DNA of 64,000 bases from Argopecten irradians (GCF_041381155.1 NC_091134.1:13270008-13334007), one strand, 5' to 3'; numbered from the stretch's first letter, positions 12,500 to 24,329 are shown. A program made the numbers and translations. Notes: generated by a model from the letters alone, not told the origin.

Positions 12500-12506
12500 A
12501 CAATGA

Positions 12507-13406
12507 AATCCAACAAGTTGTTGCAATAACATCGCACTTATATAGTAAATACTATACAAAAATGTTTATCGCTTGTCAACAAATGACGTAAACGGTTATA
12601 CTGTAGATCATTTTCTATATAGCAGTTAATAAGTACAGAGTATGAAATGAAGAGGAAGAACGACAACTCTGTTATAACAAACTTTTCGCTCTGAAACAAA
12701 ATGTTAACACGACTAAATAAACCTACCAACCCGCTTATTTTCGCGATTTGGGTAATAAGGAAACTAACCGATACATTTTGCTGAAATTTTACATGTAATT
12801 AAGTTAATCTTAGCGTGATCTATCGTTGAAATAATCGTGTCAGCTTCGAAAATTCATTAAAGGTGATATTTTTGGGGTCAAACAGGCAAAAATCGGCATT
12901 TTAATCACTGGTTTCTGTTTAATCCGTCCTAGTAAATTAACCAATAAAACTGAGAAGCTGGAACTCTATATTTAAATAGTCCATGTAATTCTTAACATTA
13001 CGGTATTGTTGACTTTTGGAAATGTTATGCACAACGGCCACAACACAGCCTTGAATAATGGTGGTATTTCGCAGGTTCTCGGTAAATTTCCACAACATAT
13101 GAGATATTTCGAGTCCCGGGCGCCATCCTTTGGTGCTATTCTGAACAATTGGACCGGCAAATGTACCATTTAAAAATAAGTGATATTTATGAAAGTTTCT
13201 GTAGAACTGACTAAACATCATAGAATGCGTTAATAATTTATGCGTTAATCGTCACATTTTTGTTACAAAATGCGCCCAAAAAGTGCAACAGTGAAATGGA
13301 TCGGTTTAGCAGTGTCTCGATCGCACAAATTCTGAAAATTTCTTGCCATCACAAACCAGGTAAGCGACGCAGGCCCTCTTGGGCCTTTTTTTTTTTAAAT
13401 TACCAT
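12507..13406. other. Intergenic, nothing recognised
   Basis: AT-rich, with open frames on the minus strand at 12937-13221 that show no signal peptide, motif or convincing splice context. The segment ends in a poly-T run at 13386-13396, next to the LINE fragment. Confidence 0.45.
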
Positions 13407-13420
13407 TAATTTCCATTGTT

Positions 13421-15183
13421 TTGTTCCCCTCTCTGCGGTCTCTTCCGACTGGACAGTTTAGGATTAAGTGTAGGTTGAATTTTAAACAGTTTATTGTTTG
13501 TTTCGGTAGACCACCTTTGTTGCCAATGGTGTTTGATGGCTGACTGAATTGAAGGTTTGATGTCGGTGTATGGTAGTTTCAAATATGTTTGTGCTAGGCG
13601 AAGAGCAGTCTTAGCTGCTTTATCAGCCTGTTCATTCCCCTTTATACCCACATGACTGGGAATCCAGAGATAAGTAATTTGAGTTTTAGAAGATAATCGA
13701 AATGTTCGGATTAAAAGATTTTGGATTAGAGTATTTCTAGGGCTTCTTGATTTCAAAGCCTGAAGAACCGAAAGAGAGTCTGAACAGATGATTGCCTTTT
13801 CAATGCGGTGTTCTTCGATATGGTCAAGCGCCAGACCGATAGCACATGCTTCCGCAGAGAAAATGGAGGCAACATCCGGGAGTCGGATAGAGGAGCAGTG
13901 ATTAGATGTACAGCATGCTGCCGCAAACTTTATCACCATCTTTTGAGCCGTCAGTATAGATCTTAACATGATCAGGGAAAGCCCTAATGCACTCCCGAAA
14001 GGAGGATTTGTGTTCTTCGGGTAATGCACTGGATTTTGCCCTCTCATGTAGAGATAAATTGATATCAGGTGTTTGAATGAGTCATGGTGGTACATCCGAT
14101 ACGGTGTACTCGTCAATGGTGTCGAAAGTTATATTAAGTTCCAGCAAAAATTTTGAAATTCTGATGCCAAATGTTGGTATGAGCTTTTGATTTTGTGTAA
14201 ATATTTCTTGATGTTGTGGATTGAATACAAGGTTAAATGCAGGATTTTTGGGGTTGGATTTCAGTTGAGCAGCATACTGTAAGGATAATTTCTTTCGTCG
14301 ATCGTCTAGAGATGGCTCATTAGCTTCCACATGGAGACTCTTCACAGGTGTTGTTCGAAAAGCTCCAAGTGCGAGACGCAGTCCCTGATTCTGTATAGGG
14401 TCAAGCATCTGTAGATAGGAGCTGCGAGCCGATCCATAGACAATAGAGCCGTAGTCAAGTTTTGATCTAATAAGTGCCCGATAGATACGTAGAAGCATTT
14501 CACGGTCTGCACCCCAATCAGAATGGGAAAGAACTCGTAGAATGTTCAGCGCCTTCGAGCACTTATCCTTCAGATGTTTGATATGTGGAACAAGGGACAG
14601 TTTCGAATCAAATATTAGTCCCAAGAAATTTAGTTTGTTCAACTACTGGAATTTTAATTCCATTGAGTGTGAGGTCAGGATCATTGTGTGGTTTTCGTTT
14701 TTGACAGAAGTGCATACAGACAGTTTTTGATCTTGAAAATCTAAAGCCATTTTCGTCAGCCCAATTTTGTAATTTGCCTAAACATTGTTGTAGTTGCCGT
14801 TCTATAGTGTGCATGTTTTTTGATCTGTAACAGATCAAGAAATCGTCCACAAATAGAGACCCTTCCGTAGATTGGCCAAGACATTTGGTTATGCTGTTAA
14901 TTTTTAGTCCAAAAAGTGTGACGGACAAGATACCACCCTGAGGGACGCCCATCTCCTGTGTTTCTGTTTCTGAATAAGTTGAACCCGTTCGAACTTTGAA
15001 ATGCATGTCAGATATAAAATTTGATATAAACTTTGGCAAATTACCACGTATACCGATATCATGGAGATCGTTCATGATTCCATATTGCCAAGTTGTGTCG
15101 TATGCCTTTTCAAGGTCAAAGAATACGGCCACAAGATGTTCTTTCTTGGCAAATGCTTCTCGTATAAATGATTCTAGTCTAAC
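13421..15183 (-). mobile_element. LINE fragment (I/Nimb-like RT plus RNase H), truncated at both ends
   Basis: Read on the minus strand from 15183, the frame opens directly inside the reverse transcriptase: LESFIREAF, then VAVFFDLEKAYDTTW (motif A), MGVPQGGILS (motif B), LFVDD (motif C) and TKFLG. The thumb and connector follow (RSKLDYGSIVYGSA), then an RNase H domain with TDGSKDG, SAEACA, ICSDSLS and WIPSHVGIKGNEQADKAAK. The order RT then RNase H fits the I-group of LINEs. Continuity is lost by at least three frame changes (about 14620, 14100 and 13945), so the copy is dead. The 5' part, with endonuclease and ORF1, is missing. The 3' end stops inside the C-terminal region, before the usual RIGHT-type motif. 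A 14-bp direct repeat, taatttccattgtt, flanks it at 13407-13420 and 15184-15197. Confidence 0.9.
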
Positions 15184-15197
15184 TAATTTCCATTGTT

Positions 15198-16689
15198 GGT
15201 GTTTTTATAGAAAAATCTTATAGGTAAATTACCAGTATATATTATATAATGACTATAATCCAAGGTTAACATAAATAACCTTGACCTTCATTTAAGATCA
15301 CAGGGGTCAAATAGACTAAAAGACTTAAATGACTTCAAACTATGGCATACTTTTCACAAGCTAATAAAATTGGTTCCGTTTAAGAGTATTAACAAGAGTT
15401 ATCTCCCTTTTCTCTTCTCTTCATTTCATCCGCGACACTCCTTCAGGTGTCGCCTAACTATTAAGTAATGTTGTAAAAGTATTTTACTGAGATATGTGTA
15501 TATCTTCTGAGAGAGAAATATATCAATGAATGTACAATGGCATGTATTCACATAAAAAAGAAAAATTTGATTGTGCGTCTACGACGTGGTCATTGAATAG
15601 TTTACTCGTTGTAAATATATATAAATATATGTATATACGTATACTGTTGTGTAAATAAACATATGTTGTAATACCAATTACATTGTATTGGTTGTTGTTT
15701 TTGTTCCTTCATTTGCCATTGTCAGAGACTTACAGTTGTTGCGCGACGTTATGCTACACACTTATTATATATGTACCATAGATACAAAATTGTGATTTTT
15801 ATATTTTAAACATTAGTTCTAATAGTTCAGTATCATTATATCTCAGGCACAGGAGATTTGTATAACAGGTCAACATTAACGCTGGGCTTTCGAATAATTG
15901 AATTGGTTTAGTGTCAATTTCTCTTTGACATTTCAATAGGATTAGTAAATTGAATTTAGGTATCTAGCTGTGTTTTCATTCATTTATTCCGTGAACCTTG
16001 ACTGCGACAGGTGTACATATACTTTCATAAAGCTTGCTCAACCAGTCTTCAAGTGAATAGTCGGGCAAAGAGAACCACCTAAATGTGTTCGTTGACTTTC
16101 CTTACATATCAAATCGACGGTCAAGTTCTTTTTATGTTGTCCCGAGTTTTGACCATTGAAATTATGAAAAAGCCCGGTGTAAATTTGATACAATTCTAAA
16201 AGTAAATTCGTGCAACTCTTTGAAAGAGAGATTATTTTAGGATTCCTACAATATTAATTTTTTTTGCAGACATGATGGATAATTTTTATTTATTTTTATT
16301 TTCATAAGAAATTATTTTGGAAATCTTAACACCATTTTCATCGACTTGAGTCGTTTTTTGCCCGACTATTCACTTTAATATGTTGTTTATTGTAAAGACA
16401 TGTCGAGTTAATTAAGTATCTTATTGTAGACCTTAGAAAATTTAGTAATCAATTCACAATAAAAAAAATATTAGAGTGTCAAATATAAGAAATCATACCA
16501 ATTATCATTTTAAATAGCTTTTCCTGATGTTCACTCATCTAAAATAATTATATACAATATATTCTAGTCTTTACATGTCCGTTTAAGATATATTTCGGTT
16601 GAAAAGTTGTAAATAATTAACTTATAGTTTTAATAAATGTTAATAAATTGTTACATATTCTAATAGGAGTTGTTAAAAAATAAAGTTAT
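15198..16689. other. Intergenic, nothing coding seen
   Basis: It contains a diverged repeat-like stretch near 15265-15440 (aaccttgaccttcatttaag, and gttatctccctttt), a sequence type seen at the ends of several mollusc repeats. The rest is AT-rich with no supported exon. Confidence 0.4.
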
Positions 16690-17815
16690 AGTTGTTTTCT
16701 ATGGAATTTGAACAAACATTAATTGTACAGTAGTTTTCCGTTGAATTTGAAGTAACCCTACATTTGTTTTCCGTGGAATTTGAACACAAGAGTTTTCGTG
16801 GAATTGAACTAACCTAAGAAGTTTCGTGGATTGAATAACCAAGAGTTTCGTGGAATGTGAACTAACCTACAGTAGTTTTCCGCGGAATGTGTACAGAAGT
16901 TTTCCGTGGAATTTGAACTAACCCTACAGTTTTTTCTGTGGAATGTGAACTAACCTTACAGTAGTTTTCCGTGGAATGTGAACTAACCCTACAGTAGTTT
17001 TCCGTGGAATGTGAACTAACCCTACAGAAGTTTTCCGTGGAATGTGAACTAACCCTACAGTAGTTTTCCGTGGAATGTGAACTAACCCTACAGTAGTTTT
17101 CCGTGGAATGTGAACTAACCCTACAGTAGTTTTCCGTGGAATGTGAACTAACCCTACAGAAGTTTTCCGTGGAATTTGAACTAACCCTACAGTAGTTTTC
17201 CGTGGAATTGTGAACTAACCCTACAGTAGTTTTCCGTGGAATGTGAACAAACACTGCAGTTGTTTTCCATGGAATGTGAACTAACCCTACAGTAGTTTTC
17301 CGTGGAATGTGAACTACATATAACCCTACAGTAGTTTTCCATGGAATGTGAACTAACCCTACAGTAGTTTTCCGTGGAATGTGAACTCACCCTACATTAG
17401 TTTTTTCGTGGAATCGTGGAATGTGAACTAACCCTACAGTAGTTTTCCGTGGAATGTGAACTAACCCTACAGTAGTTTTCCGTGGAATGTGAACTAACCC
17501 TACAATAGTTTTCCGTGGAATGTGAACTAACCCTACAATAGTTTTCCGTGGAATGTGAACTAACCCTACAATAGTTTTCCGTGGAATGTGAACTAACCCT
17601 ACAATAGTTTTCCGTGGAATGTGAACTAACCCTACAATAGTTTTCCGTGGAATGTGAACTAACCCTACAATAGTTTTCCGTGGAATGTGAACTAACCCTA
17701 CAAAAGTTTTCCGTGGAATTTGAAATAACCCTACAGAAGTTTTCCGTGGAATTTGAACTAACCCTACAGAAGTTTTCCGTGAAATTTGAACTAATACTGC
17801 AGTTGTTATCCGTAC
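16690..17815. repeat. Minisatellite, 33-bp unit, about 34 copies
   Basis: The unit ccctacagtagttttccgtg gaatgtgaactaa repeats head to tail for about 1.1 kb. The flanks are more diverged and contain indels (16690-16900 and 17700-17815). Central units are near identical and fall into blocks by the variable hexamer cagtag, cagaag or caatag; seven successive caatag units lie around 17490-17700. Because 33 is a multiple of three, the minus strand stays open as an 11-residue repeat (SHSTENYCRVS). This is a by-product of period length, not evidence for a protein: no start context, signal peptide or splice structure is seen. Confidence 0.95.
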
Positions 17816-17881
17816 AATGCTGATGAATGGACCATTGATATTTTACTTTTTTTCTATTCAAAAGTTGTCAGTTTTCAATAC

Positions 17882-17960
17882 TATTGGTTTATACTTTTCA
17901 ATAGTGGTTATGGTGCGAAGTAAGAAGCTTTTGAAACCGAGGAAAAAACTAAGTCTTCTG
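17882..17960. mobile_element. Fragment of the 7310-type MITE
   Basis: The stretch tcaatagtggttatggtgcg aagtaagaagcttttgaaac cgaggaaaaaactaa parallels 7525-7590. Only the inner half survives, directly beyond the minisatellite. Confidence 0.5.
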
Positions 17961-18399
17961 ATCCTATTAATAAAACACCATTTGATAACGGTTAAGCATC
18001 TATAACCTAAACGGAACTCGGGACTCACAACCACATTCAGCCATCTAAAATTTTGTAAGGATTATCGTTCTTTGTCCACGCATAAAGACAACACTGTGAC
18101 TATGTTGACGGAATTCATTATCATCATAATTAATACTATGGAGTATTTGGTTAACTGCTTTCTCTGACCAGGTTAATATTTAAACACCATTTCTGTTATC
18201 TACTAACTATTAAGAATTCGCACTGGGATAATTAATACACACCGCCATCTCTTAACCCAGTCACATCTCAAAGGTCTACACGTATTTTTGTACCTTATTA
18301 TAGATCTTCTGCTTTATTTTGCACTTATTTTTAAACTTGCTTTAACAATAAAACACCTAACAAATGTTCGTTGTTTCAACATCATTCAACATTGATACC

Positions 18400-18515
18400 A
18401 GAAGAAAAACAACCGACCCGCGGTCAGTACCTGGCAACTGTTCCACATGGGATTCGAACTCGCGACTTACAGGTGGATGCATGACTTGTGGTGATATGGC
18501 GGGGCATAGTCTAGC
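18400..18515 (-). mobile_element. SINE fragment, minus strand
   Basis: On the plus strand it reads accgacccgcggtcagtacc tggcaactgttccacatggg attcgaactcgcgac, the reverse of the SINE body. The tail side is missing and the tRNA-like head is worn. Confidence 0.75.
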
Positions 18516-18794
18516 ACCGATTCCAATGATCTGGTGTACTATCAAAATACTATAGATATAAGAATGTCGTGAATATCCAAAGAAAAAAGAGACATGCACA
18601 GTTGTTAGTGATGCATGTACGTTATAAGTCCACCTTCATACGTATGTAAATGTATATATTTTTGTTGTATGAATATCTTTAAACTGTGTAAATCTATTGT
18701 GCACTATTTAATTCTTAAATTATGGCTAGTATTAAACATGAAAAATCCAGTTGGAGAAAAGCAAATCGATTAATTAATACAAAAAAAAAGATAG

Positions 18795-18844
18795 AACCTC
18801 GTGTTTTAGTTCATATGTCATTGTATATACTAAAACACGAGGTT
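18795..18844. repeat. Perfect 16-bp inverted repeat, 18-bp loop
   Basis: aacctcgtgttttagt at 18795-18810 pairs exactly with actaaaacacgaggtt at 18829-18844. It could be the core of a small foldback element or a cruciform site. The stem is too short for a confident microRNA precursor call. Confidence 0.8.
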
Positions 18845-19947
18845 GTATCATTTTTGTTTTTGAACAAACACCACAACAATTTACGAGTCATGCATAGACA
18901 ATTAATATAAAGTGACTTATGTTCAAGTACACCTAAAACGTGATAGACATATATAAATCGCTAGGTCTATAAACAGGGTCGTGAACCTTAAAGAAGGCAT
19001 GTTCTCATATCTATCTATCTATGGCTGACAGTGACACGTGTATCGGTTCCAAATATGTCACAGCTATAATGCAAGCAGTTACACACATATTTTACTCCGT
19101 GCCTTGTGGGTTATATCCTGAAGAACTTGTAAACTAAGATTCAATACTATAACAGTGAAAAACACTGTAATCTTAACATTTACGTAAGCTGAAACTTTTC
19201 TCAAAAAATTGTGTAAGAAAGAGGTCCTAGGCTGGTCCTGAGGATTCGTATACAATATCGACAATGTCAAACATGTTATGTACAGGATAAATCAGCGTTC
19301 CTACTTGAGAGACACAGCGAAGTAAATTTTGCTGAAAGTCGTTTCAATTTTCACTGTGATGGTTAAGCATTTAAGTGTAAATTTAAAATCTTTTCATTTT
19401 TTTGTTATTTTTACATTTCAGTTAAGTTAAAGTATTTTGATTTTTAGTTATAAATGCTGAAAAATAATAATAAAAAAATTGTACAATTAAAAAAAGAAGT
19501 TGACGTCTTATAAGTCCACAATACTATGTCATTGATGGATCAATTTATGCATTTTTTATTAATTTATTTTTCATTACATTTGGACAAAAATGTAAGTGTC
19601 ATTATAAAATCATCCTTTGTACGCCTTTTGCTTTGTTGTTATGTCAACATTCATCAAAGCCTTTCGAAGTAGAGGTAACGTGATCCTTTTTTTTGCAGCG
19701 ACATCATTCTAAACCGATATTTTTTCAGCAGTTATGTAGTAAACTTTATTCTCTTTATGAACAGAAAACAATTGTGTAAAGAATACTTTAGATAAATGCA
19801 TTGTAACTTAAAAATAAATTTCAATAAAAAATATGCTTATTACGTAATAAATGTCCTGGTAGCTATAGCAAAGCGTGTAGGTCTTATGCAATACATGTAA
19901 CTCTGGACGAGGTTTTACAGCAGATTAATGAAAAGTTTTCGAACAAC

Positions 19948-20114
19948 ATGGAGTCGTTTTATCTTACATTTATAGTCTGCCTTGGCCTGCCTTTGTCTAC
20001 CAGTCTGAAGATTGTTGATCTGACTTATGAGTTGGATACTGCAGCTATCATATGGCCTACAAACCCCAAGTTCAATCTGACTTTCCTCTACAGAGGATCA
20101 TTCGACCATGCTTG
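19948..20114 (+). pseudogene. Orphan first exon of a second cyclase gene
   Basis: ATG GAG TCG starts a signal peptide (MESFYLTFIVCLGLPLSTS). LKIVDLTYELDTAAIIWP and NPKFNLTFLY follow. The exon ends TG before GTGAGT, the same length class and phase 2 as exon 1 of the intact gene at 8746. No matching second exon with the HxGTHxDxP motif is visible to its right on the plus strand before other genes begin. The exon itself is undamaged. Either the second exon has been lost, or it lies beyond an unusually long intron outside the window, which I consider unlikely. It may derive from tandem duplication of the cyclase gene. Confidence 0.75.
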
Positions 20115-20485
20115 GTGAGTCGAAACAATATATAATGACTACATAACATTTCATAAATCTTGTTTTATAGTAAGCTGTACAAAGTAGTTTGCTTCAAGGA
20201 ATTATTAAGGATAGTAACAAAATAGCAGGTTGATCATGGCAATGAGAAATACCTAAGACTGTTTGAAAATAACCATGCAAAATGCATATTGTGTAGCAAT
20301 TCCATAAAACTGGTTTGGCTGGACAATGCTATGAATAGGAAAAACTATTTTCATTTACATATAATTCTGTTTCAAAGGTCAAAAATGACAAAACAACGGA
20401 AGTACTTTGTTCTCTCCAAATTTTCACTTATATGAAATTTGATCCGCGTAATGTTAAGAAACGATTGGGTTATATATTCCGTCAT

Positions 20486-20648
20486 TGCATATTACAGAGT
20501 TAGCTCCTTTGCGGGTAGGTATTGATTGTTACGTCATTATTTTATGAGCGCAATTCGCGTCGTTTTCTCCAAAGAGTGTGACGTTACGCCCGAAAACTCA
20601 AACAATCAATATATGTACCTCCAAGGGCAAGTAACTCTGTAATATGCA
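20486..20648. mobile_element. MITE, 163 bp, TIR with cagagttagctcc
   Basis: Left tgcatattacagagttagct ... ggtaggtattgattg and right caatcaatatatgtacctcc ... aactctgtaatatgca are inverse over about 40 bases. Same family as 11562 and 26472. It lies in what would be the first intron of the orphan cyclase exon. Confidence 0.85.
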
Positions 20649-22643
20649 AATACAGAATACATTGAAAACCCGATTTCGAAATAAGTAAAGCCGATATATC
20701 TTCGGGTTTATTCAAAATCAAGATTTGTATTTGACTAACATGAAAAGCCTGCTACATTGTTTATTTTGATTGATTTATCATTTGATACTCATTTATGTCA
20801 TTTTATAGTTATGTTGTCATTTTGATGAGTCTGTCAGTGTCCTGTTACGTTTTTATTTGTTTTGGTTTTTATTGATACTTACGGAGCCCTTTGACTGACA
20901 TGCTACACACTGATTTATTTTTCGTTTTATCGAAATATTTATGATTTTTAACGAAATACTATTTCGTTTTATCGAAATGCTATTTCAGTTATAAACGAAT
21001 AATATCTTTTTAAAACGATATATTATTTCATTAAAACGAAATAACATTTCGATAAAACGAAATGAGTTTTCGTTAAATCGAAATACGATTTCGTTTTATC
21101 GAAATATTATTTCGTTTTAACGAGTCAATAACTGAGATATTACATAACCATTTTAATGACTCATGATCATTTCTTAAAAGCCCTGAGGTTCAGATAACAC
21201 CCAGAGACTGAATGGGAAGGGATTCATGAAAGTTGTCATGCTCAAAGGGACGGGATGATTAGGATATTTATCTAAATGGTCATGTCATTTACATTGTATC
21301 GTGTGTTTCTTTCTCTTCTGAAGTAGACAAATTATTAACAGTATAAGTACTAGTTCTATTGTATACCGCAAATAAATAAAATAAAATACTAAAAAATCAA
21401 AATCATATCATTGCATGGTATTCATTAAATTGTATGCTTTAAAGAAACCGTAAAATTGCGAAAGGTGTACCCCAAGTAAATAACCAGTAAAACGCTATTC
21501 ATACAACGGAACTCTGCAAAGTGACCACGTATTAGTTACCATTGTCCATTTTATGTTGATTTACGCCAAAAGTATATTAAGAAATATTATAACAGAAGAC
21601 CAAGTGTTTTGATATTATTAAGCGTTAACAACGTTAAAGAATTACAAAATACTGGTAAATTCATTCATTTTGCTTTTTATAAAAGGTCAGAAAAGTTAAA
21701 AAGTTGAGACATTTGGCTGGAAATTTAATATCTATTATCTAAATCACTCTCCACCTCTTTTGTTATATCAATTGTATATTTTACATGATGTAATTTGTAC
21801 TTATGGACCGTAAGGTCCACGGAATAAAATGAATTGAATTGAAATTGAAATAGTTAATTAGAAACGTGGAAAAGCATGGCACATCTAATGTAATAAAGCA
21901 TATCTTGTATTGCTAAATAATACACAAAACAATATAACAAATTGAACTAGTTGAATTTCCATAAAAAACAGGCTATCATTTGTTTTCCTTTTTAATTTGT
22001 AAAGTACAGATGCATAAAAAATACCTATCAACACAATGCACAATGGAGTCTCGATAATCCGGAGACCGGCTTCCCCCAGCCTAAAGCGTACCGATTGCGA
22101 TTTTTTTAATCATCCACTTTCGTATACTTAGTCATTATTGTCAAAATTGTGAGTTTTCGGACTATCGGCGTCCGGATATTCGCGGGACAGATGAAACACA
22201 TGGGATCTTAATGGCTTATGACGTTACAATTTATTTCAAAACGACAATATTAAAACGTCCTGAATTATTTTGTTCCAATATTATTTGCGAACTACATAAT
22301 GGGGAAAAGGGAATCACCGTCAAGACACACAAACGTGGTTTACTCTTTCAATTTGCATTGTCATTAATTCACGAGTATGTATTGAGAGATGTTGTAATGT
22401 AGTTAATCCCGACACTGACTGTCAAGTTTTGTTTCTTATTTGTCAATTTCAAGTCGTTGAATAAGACCTCTCCACTTGTCAATAAGCTCTTGGACATCAA
22501 ATAAATGAGTAAACCCACCAATTAAGACAATTTTTCTATTTGTGTTCCTCCTCACAAATGTACAGTATGGTATTCGAATTACATTGTCATAACATCCATA
22601 CTGATACATTGGCTTTCGATGAAAGACGAAATCGGATGATATT
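20649..22643. other. Intergenic; palindromic cluster, otherwise nothing coding
   Basis: Besides the 20925 cluster, a stretch near 22040-22200 (gtctcgataatccggag ... ggacta tcggcgtccggatattcg) resembles ends of pogo/Tigger-type DNA transposons. No exon is supported, and the frame at 22211-22402 has no recognisable feature. Confidence 0.4.
20925..21125. repeat. Cluster of alternating inverted TTTCG/CGAAA repeats
   Basis: Variants of tttcgttttatcgaaat recur about eight times in both orientations within 200 bases. The motif is itself nearly palindromic, so the segment can fold in many registers. It is a local repeat, not coding. Confidence 0.8.
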
Positions 22644-23190
22644 TTAGGTTCGCATCTTAATTAACATATAACCGGTACTGAATAGCAAAATCAGGAACTC
22701 GTAGCTCAACTGGACACTATTTGCTCCATTTCCACCTGAACCACTTCCGCCGCTAGTTCCGCCACTACTAGAACCGCTACCTCCAGAGGAACCACTACTG
22801 GAACTACCTCCGGACGAACTACCGCTAGAGCCACCTCCGCTGGGCGCTGAGGTCGCCGCTTTCACATCTGAAACAATGAAATTAAAATATTTTACAAGTG
22901 AATAGGATAAATTATTACAAAATAACTTAGTTCAGAAACAACCATATATAGACAAACTATACACTATTAGATTGTTGCCACAGTTTGGTCATGACTTGTT
23001 TCCCTATAGAAATTCTTATATATTTTTTTAAATGAATACGTAGCTGCATGTATGAGAATTAAGAAGTCAGGTGAACCGCCTATTTGTGTTTCTTGTCTTT
23101 TTAACGTCAACAAAAAATACAGTATTTACCTTTTGCTGCAATTAATATGATCGTAAGAGCCACAAGGACAGCAAATACAAGTATCTTCAT
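22644..23190 (-). CDS. Gene A: small Ser/Gly-rich secreted protein with GPI-type tail
   Basis: Coding exons 23190-23130 and 22867-22644 join in phase 1 and give 94 residues. The first exon is only a signal peptide (MKILVFAVLVALTIILIAAK); its ATG abuts the acceptor gattgcag and it ends at GTAAAT. The second begins DVKAATSAPS and runs through about 45 residues of Ser and Gly in short blocks (SSGGSSSSGSSGGSGSS). It ends NGANSVQLSYEF followed by a hydrophobic tail (LILLFSTGYML) and four polar residues. The layout suggests an extracellular spacer or O-glycosylated protein tethered by GPI. The last part could instead be a membrane segment. A non-coding first exon (about 24290-24232, donor GTAACT) and a TATA box at 24318 are proposed upstream. 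Gene B at 28203 has the same structure. No known family recognised. Confidence 0.75.
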
Positions 23191-23786
23191 CTGCAATCAA
23201 AGACGGCCATGTGATAATGATAGTATTTCTCGGTTTGATATTACAGTGCACGTACTATATAAAGTATCGTGCGTCTGTTGAGGTACAAATGTAAACAAAC
23301 GATACGTTTGGTTAATCATAAGCATAGATAAATTCAAAATTATTATTAAATATTACATTATGGTAAACACATTTATAAATTTCGTTTCTAGTAAAAAATA
23401 CAAATAAAGTGTATTTTTTATAATTTCATTATACAATTAATGTCTGAATAGACACAAAGGCGCCAGAACGTTTGAATGACATAAATATATAATTCCAACA
23501 GTTTAAGGAGGCAAATAGGTACAGGATAATTGCTATTATTTTGTTATTTATCCCACATTCATTCACAATATTGAAACATATACTTGTATTGAACAAGCCC
23601 TTTTTTCAAGCATACATGAATGCCAAGAGAGTAATAAAGAAATTTTTTTTTTTTTTATAAAAAACGGACTGTCATATTAGAGACATCAAAAGTGTAAATT
23701 GATACCGTAGTGAAAACGACGCTTATTCATAGAAAATGATTTTTTATATCCAACAATAGTATCAATGAAAAGTAAAATAAATGTTA

Positions 23787-24220
23787 TTCTCTCATACCTA
23801 CACGTGTAAACACTGGCTGGTCTACGGCAATACAATCATATCGTCTGAGGCTGTATTTCACGGTTCCCCCACTTCACAGCGTCAACAAAATAACTATTTT
23901 CTAGATAAAATTTCAACTTTTTTTCAGAAACTAGGCTGGACTTACTTAAAAGATACAAATAACGGGAACATGGTTTGAAAATATCACGCAATTTTTATAT
24001 ATGGAGAATTAACTTGCAGTCGCGTTTATTTTCCAAATGTATTTCAAAATGGCGGAAAAGCATAGTAGTAAAATTGCAATAAAACGCCGAGGTATGAGAG
24101 AAAAATATTTCGGATCACAAAATGTTGTAAAACCTTCGGCAGGCTTCTGGTTTAACAATATTTTGTGACCCTCGTGTAGAATATCCCTATCCTTCATATC
24201 CACATATAAAAGAATCTTAT
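23787..24220 (-). mobile_element. MITE copy, paralogous to 57215-57699
   Basis: Read on the minus strand, it parallels the 57-kb copy: tatgtggatatgaaggatag ggatattctac, then cgagggtcacaaaat, cgttttattgcaatttta and cagccagtgtttacacgtgt aggtatgagag. One arm of the large palindrome seen in the 57-kb copy is missing here. It lies in the proposed 5' intron of gene A, ending a few bases from the splice donor at 24231. Confidence 0.85.
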
Positions 24221-24231
24221 AATATAGTTAC

Positions 24232-24325
24232 CTTCGATTGGCTAGAATAAAGCGGCTCCAACCTGAAGCTCCCACTTACTGTGTGCCAAAGTTCAATAGC
24301 TGTTTAACTACGAGGTCTTTTATAG
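24232..24325 (-). promoter_or_regulatory. TATA box and non-coding first exon of gene A
   Basis: On the minus strand GCTATAAAAGACC spans about 24326-24314. A transcript starting about 30 bases downstream would run to a good donor (CGAAG then GTAACT) at 24232, and the next acceptor (gattgcag) sits directly on the ATG at 23190. Gene B has the equivalent arrangement, which supports both calls. Confidence 0.55.
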
Positions 24326-24329
24326 CATT

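Larger units (their letters stand above)
17961..19947. other. Intergenic with a SINE fragment and a small hairpin
   Basis: Apart from the SINE at 18400 and the hairpin at 18795, the stretch is AT-rich. The small open frames (18722-18910, 19079-19270) have no supporting feature. Confidence 0.4.

Noticed and set aside
16862-17861. Long minus-strand open frames with an 11-residue repeat (SHSTENYCRVS)
   Set aside because: They arise because a 33-bp minisatellite keeps one frame open; there is no signal peptide, start context or splice structure, and indels at the array ends break the frames.
18795-18844. MicroRNA precursor
   Set aside because: The 16-bp perfect stem is shorter than a typical pre-miRNA stem, and the flanks do not extend the pairing well.
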